Source of the DNA: Bremerella alba
GTDB lineage: Bacteria > Planctomycetota > Planctomycetia > Pirellulales > Pirellulaceae
Assembly (NCBI RefSeq): GCF_013618625.1
Contig: NZ_JABRWO010000006.1
Coordinates: forward strand, 62,001-126,000
Reading direction: 5' to 3'
DNA length: 64,000 nucleotides
The position numbers and the translations under genes were made by a program. Of this stretch, positions 61,487 through 64,000 are shown in pieces (the first letter of the stretch is position 1; the number at the start of each line of letters is the position of its first letter). Under the pieces are notes generated by a model. The model searched no databases. It was not told the origin of the DNA and saw only the letters and a program-made list of their open reading frames with translations.

Positions 61487-64000
61487 TTATTGGGACTGTG
61501 AGATGTAGTTCAACAGGTCGGACATGGCTTGTGGGTTGATCACCTTTTCCAGCCCTTCCGGCATTAGCGAGACGCCAGTGCTTTGTAGCTGGTCGATATC
61601 AATCCGAAGAATTGTCTCTGACTTATTGTCTGCCTGAACAAGTGTAATACTTGTCGCCGTTTCGTTGGTAATGACCCCTGAAACAGTGCGACCGTCATGG
61701 GTTAGGCAGATATAGTTCATGTACTGTGGATTGACTTCCGCGTTGGGATTTAAAATGTTGACAAGAATTGCTTCTGCCCCACGGTTCTTCATGGCCGCCA
61801 AATTAGGACCGATGGGGTAACCTTCTCCATTCAACTGATGGCACGCCGTACATTGCTTTTCAAATACCTTCCGGCCTCGGTCTTTGTTTCCATCCATGGT
61901 AAGCGTAGAACGATACGTTTTAATGATTTCAGCTCGATCGGATCGCGATGGACGATTCAACAGTAAGTCGATTTGTTGACCTTGTTCTGCAGACAGGATT
62001 GGCTTCAACTCGGCTAGTTGAGAAATGTCTACATCGGCAGGCCGAATCGTTTGCTCGTTGATAGCATCAAGAAGAACGCTAACCCAGGTTGCTCGTGAGC
62101 TGAGAAGGTGCGTGGCCTTGGCTCGCAATCCAGGGGCCATGCTTGGCCAGCGAGCAACGATCAGCGTTGCTACTTGAGGATCCTTGAATCGACGCATCGC
62201 TTGCAGTGCTGCCTCTTGGATTACCAACGGCTGGGAGGGCTCAAGTAATTCTTCAAAGGTGGCTGCATCAAATTTTCCAAATGGAAGCACGTCGATCGCC
62301 CCAACACGGGCTCCTATCGGGGTGTCCCGATTGCTCAATGTGAGCTTGGCTTGATCGACCATCCTCTGGATGACTGCCTCGGATTCTCCTTGGGTTGCAT
62401 TGGCCATTTGTCGAGCTAACGAACTGCCTGGAGTCGCGTCTAAATGAGTCACGATCAATTCAAATAATTCGGGGTGATTGCTAGTTAAATTTGAAAGCAA
62501 CCTGGTAAGGGTCGCAACGTCTCCGGGACGCTGCTGTTTGCCAATCTGGCGAGCGAGGGATGATAGCAACTCCTTCGGAGCATCGCCGTGCGTTGCTAAC
62601 TCTGCCAGCAATTGGCCTGCACTCGTTGCTAGTGAGCTTTGTATGGCGACGCGGAAAATGGGATTTGCTCCATCTGAAATGGCAAGTTGCTTGAGCACAG
62701 AGACTTTGTTTTCAGTTGGAAGGTAACCTGCGGAAAATGCTAATTGGAAGCGAACATGCACACTGGCATCGTCCGTAATGCTGGTGAGGTGTTGCTGAAG
62801 TTCAAGGGATGTTGGGAGCAGTGGTTCTGAGAGACGGATGGCATGTTGTCGAACGCGAGGATGTTCATCCTGCATGGCGGATCGCAATACGTCCGACGAC
62901 AGTCCCTGAAGCCCTGCTAGAGCCGAGATCGCCATTATGCGCCCCTCGGGCATGGATGCTTCGGTGGTGATTGTTTCAAGCAGCGGCAAGACGCTAGTGT
63001 CTTGTCGTTCATAGATAATCCGCGCAGCCGTTTCACGATGCCACGCATTGGGATGGTCGAGGAACGAAACCAATTCATCTGTCGGTATCTGCGTTAATCG
63101 GGGTGTTGCGCGTCGCTGAATGTTGTTGCCGATAATACGGTAGATTCGCCCCCGGTCCCGACCATTGGTCAGGTCAAGGTGCTTCTTGATCATAGGCGGA
63201 AGAGACTTGGGGTGTTCGATCACTTCACGGTACATGTCCGCCACATAGAGGGATCCATCCGGGGCGTTCGCATATTGGACCGGGCGAAACCAGATGTCGC
63301 TCGAAGAGACAAACTCCTCGCCTTCATCAATCCGCTTGCCTTGGTAGACAACTCCTTGGTCGATTAGCTTTTTACGGTGGATCAGGTTACTGCCAACATC
63401 ACCTATGATGGCCAAGCCTTGAAATTGCTTTGGCCACGCATCTCCGCGGAATACGGTTACTCCGGTAGCTCCGGTGAAGTAACCGGCCGGTCGCCCACCT
63501 CCTTCGACAACACCAGGGACGACTTTCGCAGCGCGAAGCTTTGTTCGAATAACTCGCCATGCTTCAACACGACTTGTTCGATAGACTTCGGCCTGAGGGC
63601 CATCTTGTGCAATACTCCGCCGGACCGATGGTACGCTTAAATATGGATTTCGGGCCAAATAGTGATCTTCGAATACGATCTGTTGCAAATGGTCGCTATT
63701 GCTGCACGTAAACTTTTCTCCCCAACTGTTCATGCTCATGCCATGTTGTCCGCCGCCACTTATCGCGACGATATCCATGGTGAGAGGATCGATCGAAAAA
63801 TCTCTCCCGCGCAAAGGGATTGGTTTGCCTGCTACGTCTCCATCGGTAACGCTTTGTACGTTTCCTCCGCTTGAACTTGTGACACCGTGAATGCGGTTAT
63901 TGAGTCCCCACTGAAACGTATTGAGCAAGCCTTGCACGTTAGATTTGTTGAAGCCAGTAAAGACGACGCGGCGCTCGTCTGCCTTGCCATCACCATCGGA
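61487..64000 (-). CDS. PVC-type heme-binding protein, C-terminal part (start outside window)
   Basis: The frame stays open to base 64000, so the start is outside; 837 codons are visible. The N-terminal visible part is a beta-propeller dehydrogenase-like domain (FQWGLNNRIHG, GLAIIGDVGSNLIHRKKL, SLYVADMYREVIEHP). A HEAT-like helical region follows (about 290-690). The C-terminal cytochrome c domain has CTACHQLNGEGYPIGPNLAAM. Such large proteins are common in the PVC group; an oxidative role on sugars is assumed but unproven. The gene ends 63 bases before the ceramidase-like start, so they may share a transcript. Confidence 0.92.
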   Translation of the reverse strand, partial: SDGDGKADERRVVFTGFNKSNVQGLLNTFQWGLNNRIHGVTSSSGGNVQSVTDGDVAGKPIPLRGRDFSIDPLTMDIVAISGGGQHGMSMNSWGEKFTCSNSDHLQQIVFEDHYLARNPYLSVPSVRRSIAQDGPQAEVYRTSRVEAWRVIRTKLRAAKVVPGVVEGGGRPAGYFTGATGVTVFRGDAWPKQFQGLAIIGDVGSNLIHRKKLIDQGVVYQGKRIDEGEEFVSSSDIWFRPVQYANAPDGSLYVADMYREVIEHPKSLPPMIKKHLDLTNGRDRGRIYRIIGNNIQRRATPRLTQIPTDELVSFLDHPNAWHRETAARIIYERQDTSVLPLLETITTEASMPEGRIMAISALAGLQGLSSDVLRSAMQDEHPRVRQHAIRLSEPLLPTSLELQQHLTSITDDASVHVRFQLAFSAGYLPTENKVSVLKQLAISDGANPIFRVAIQSSLATSAGQLLAELATHGDAPKELLSSLARQIGKQQRPGDVATLTRLLSNLTSNHPELFELIVTHLDATPGSSLARQMANATQGESEAVIQRMVDQAKLTLSNRDTPIGARVGAIDVLPFGKFDAATFEELLEPSQPLVIQEAALQAMRRFKDPQVATLIVARWPSMAPGLRAKATHLLSSRATWVSVLLDAINEQTIRPADVDISQLAELKPILSAEQGQQIDLLLNRPSRSDRAEIIKTYRSTLTMDGNKDRGRKVFEKQCTACHQLNGEGYPIGPNLAAMKNRGAEAILVNILNPNAEVNPQYMNYICLTHDGRTVSGVITNETATSITLVQADNKSETILRIDIDQLQSTGVSLMPEGLEKVINPQAMSDLLNYISQSQ

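Noticed and set aside
1-64000. CRISPR array, rRNA operon, phage or plasmid replication genes
   Set aside because: No evenly spaced repeats, no rRNA sequence and no capsid, integrase or replication-initiation proteins were seen.

Overview
The window looks like chromosomal DNA of a planctomycete, probably Pirellulaceae (Blastopirellula/Bremerella/Rhodopirellula type). The evidence is three DUF1559 pre-pilin-like proteins with the H-X9-DG signature, two DUF1592/DUF1552 gene pairs, CxxCH heme proteins of PVC type, a FecR-LamG protein beside an ECF sigma factor, several sulfatase-type genes, and a set of tetrahydromethanopterin (H4MPT) biosynthesis genes. No plasmid or phage backbone is seen. The only mobile element is a decayed IS3-family copy near 45-46 kb.

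Region 1 (1-16.6 kb) holds mostly independent genes: the end of a cytochrome c-type protein, two DUF1559 plus lipoprotein cassettes, an arylamine N-acetyltransferase, an SGNH hydrolase, a secreted thioredoxin-like protein, two GNAT acetyltransferases, a small HExxH protein, an alpha/beta hydrolase, a Rieske ferredoxin, a HEAT-like secreted protein, a glycine-zipper lipoprotein, a membrane-anchored PQQ-type propeller and a malonyltransferase-like protein.

Region 2 (16.7-24.4 kb) is a tightly packed plus-strand run: a short-chain dehydrogenase that has lost its catalytic Ser and Tyr, a dihydropteroate-synthase-like protein, pabB, pabA, a DUF447 protein and beta-RFAP synthase, then pdxJ and dapA. 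PabB/PabA supply p-aminobenzoate, and beta-RFAP synthase couples it to PRPP, the first dedicated step to H4MPT. The DHPS-like and DUF447 proteins belong to the same C1-carrier context.

Region 3 (24.4-35 kb) carries a glycosyltransferase, MgtE, RNase III with a leader hairpin, a lone receiver protein, an O6-methylguanine methyltransferase, tRNA-Arg(ACG) with a strong terminator, and a minus-strand operon of ECF sigma factor, FecR-LamG protein, DUF1559 protein and lipoprotein.

Region 4 (35-47.5 kb) looks like a sugar or sulfated-glycan catabolic island under decay. It has a PAS-AraC regulator, remnants of two XylR-type regulators, an aldehyde dehydrogenase, a duplicated class II aldolase, a sulfatase, an EF-hand esterase and a propeller protein. 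A decayed IS3 copy then abuts the tail of a second sulfatase.

Region 5 (46.4-64 kb) has two DUF1592-DUF1552 pairs (one with a formylglycine-generating-enzyme-like gene), a pair of secreted amidohydrolase-like proteins, a ceramidase-like protein and the start-less end of a large PVC heme-binding protein.
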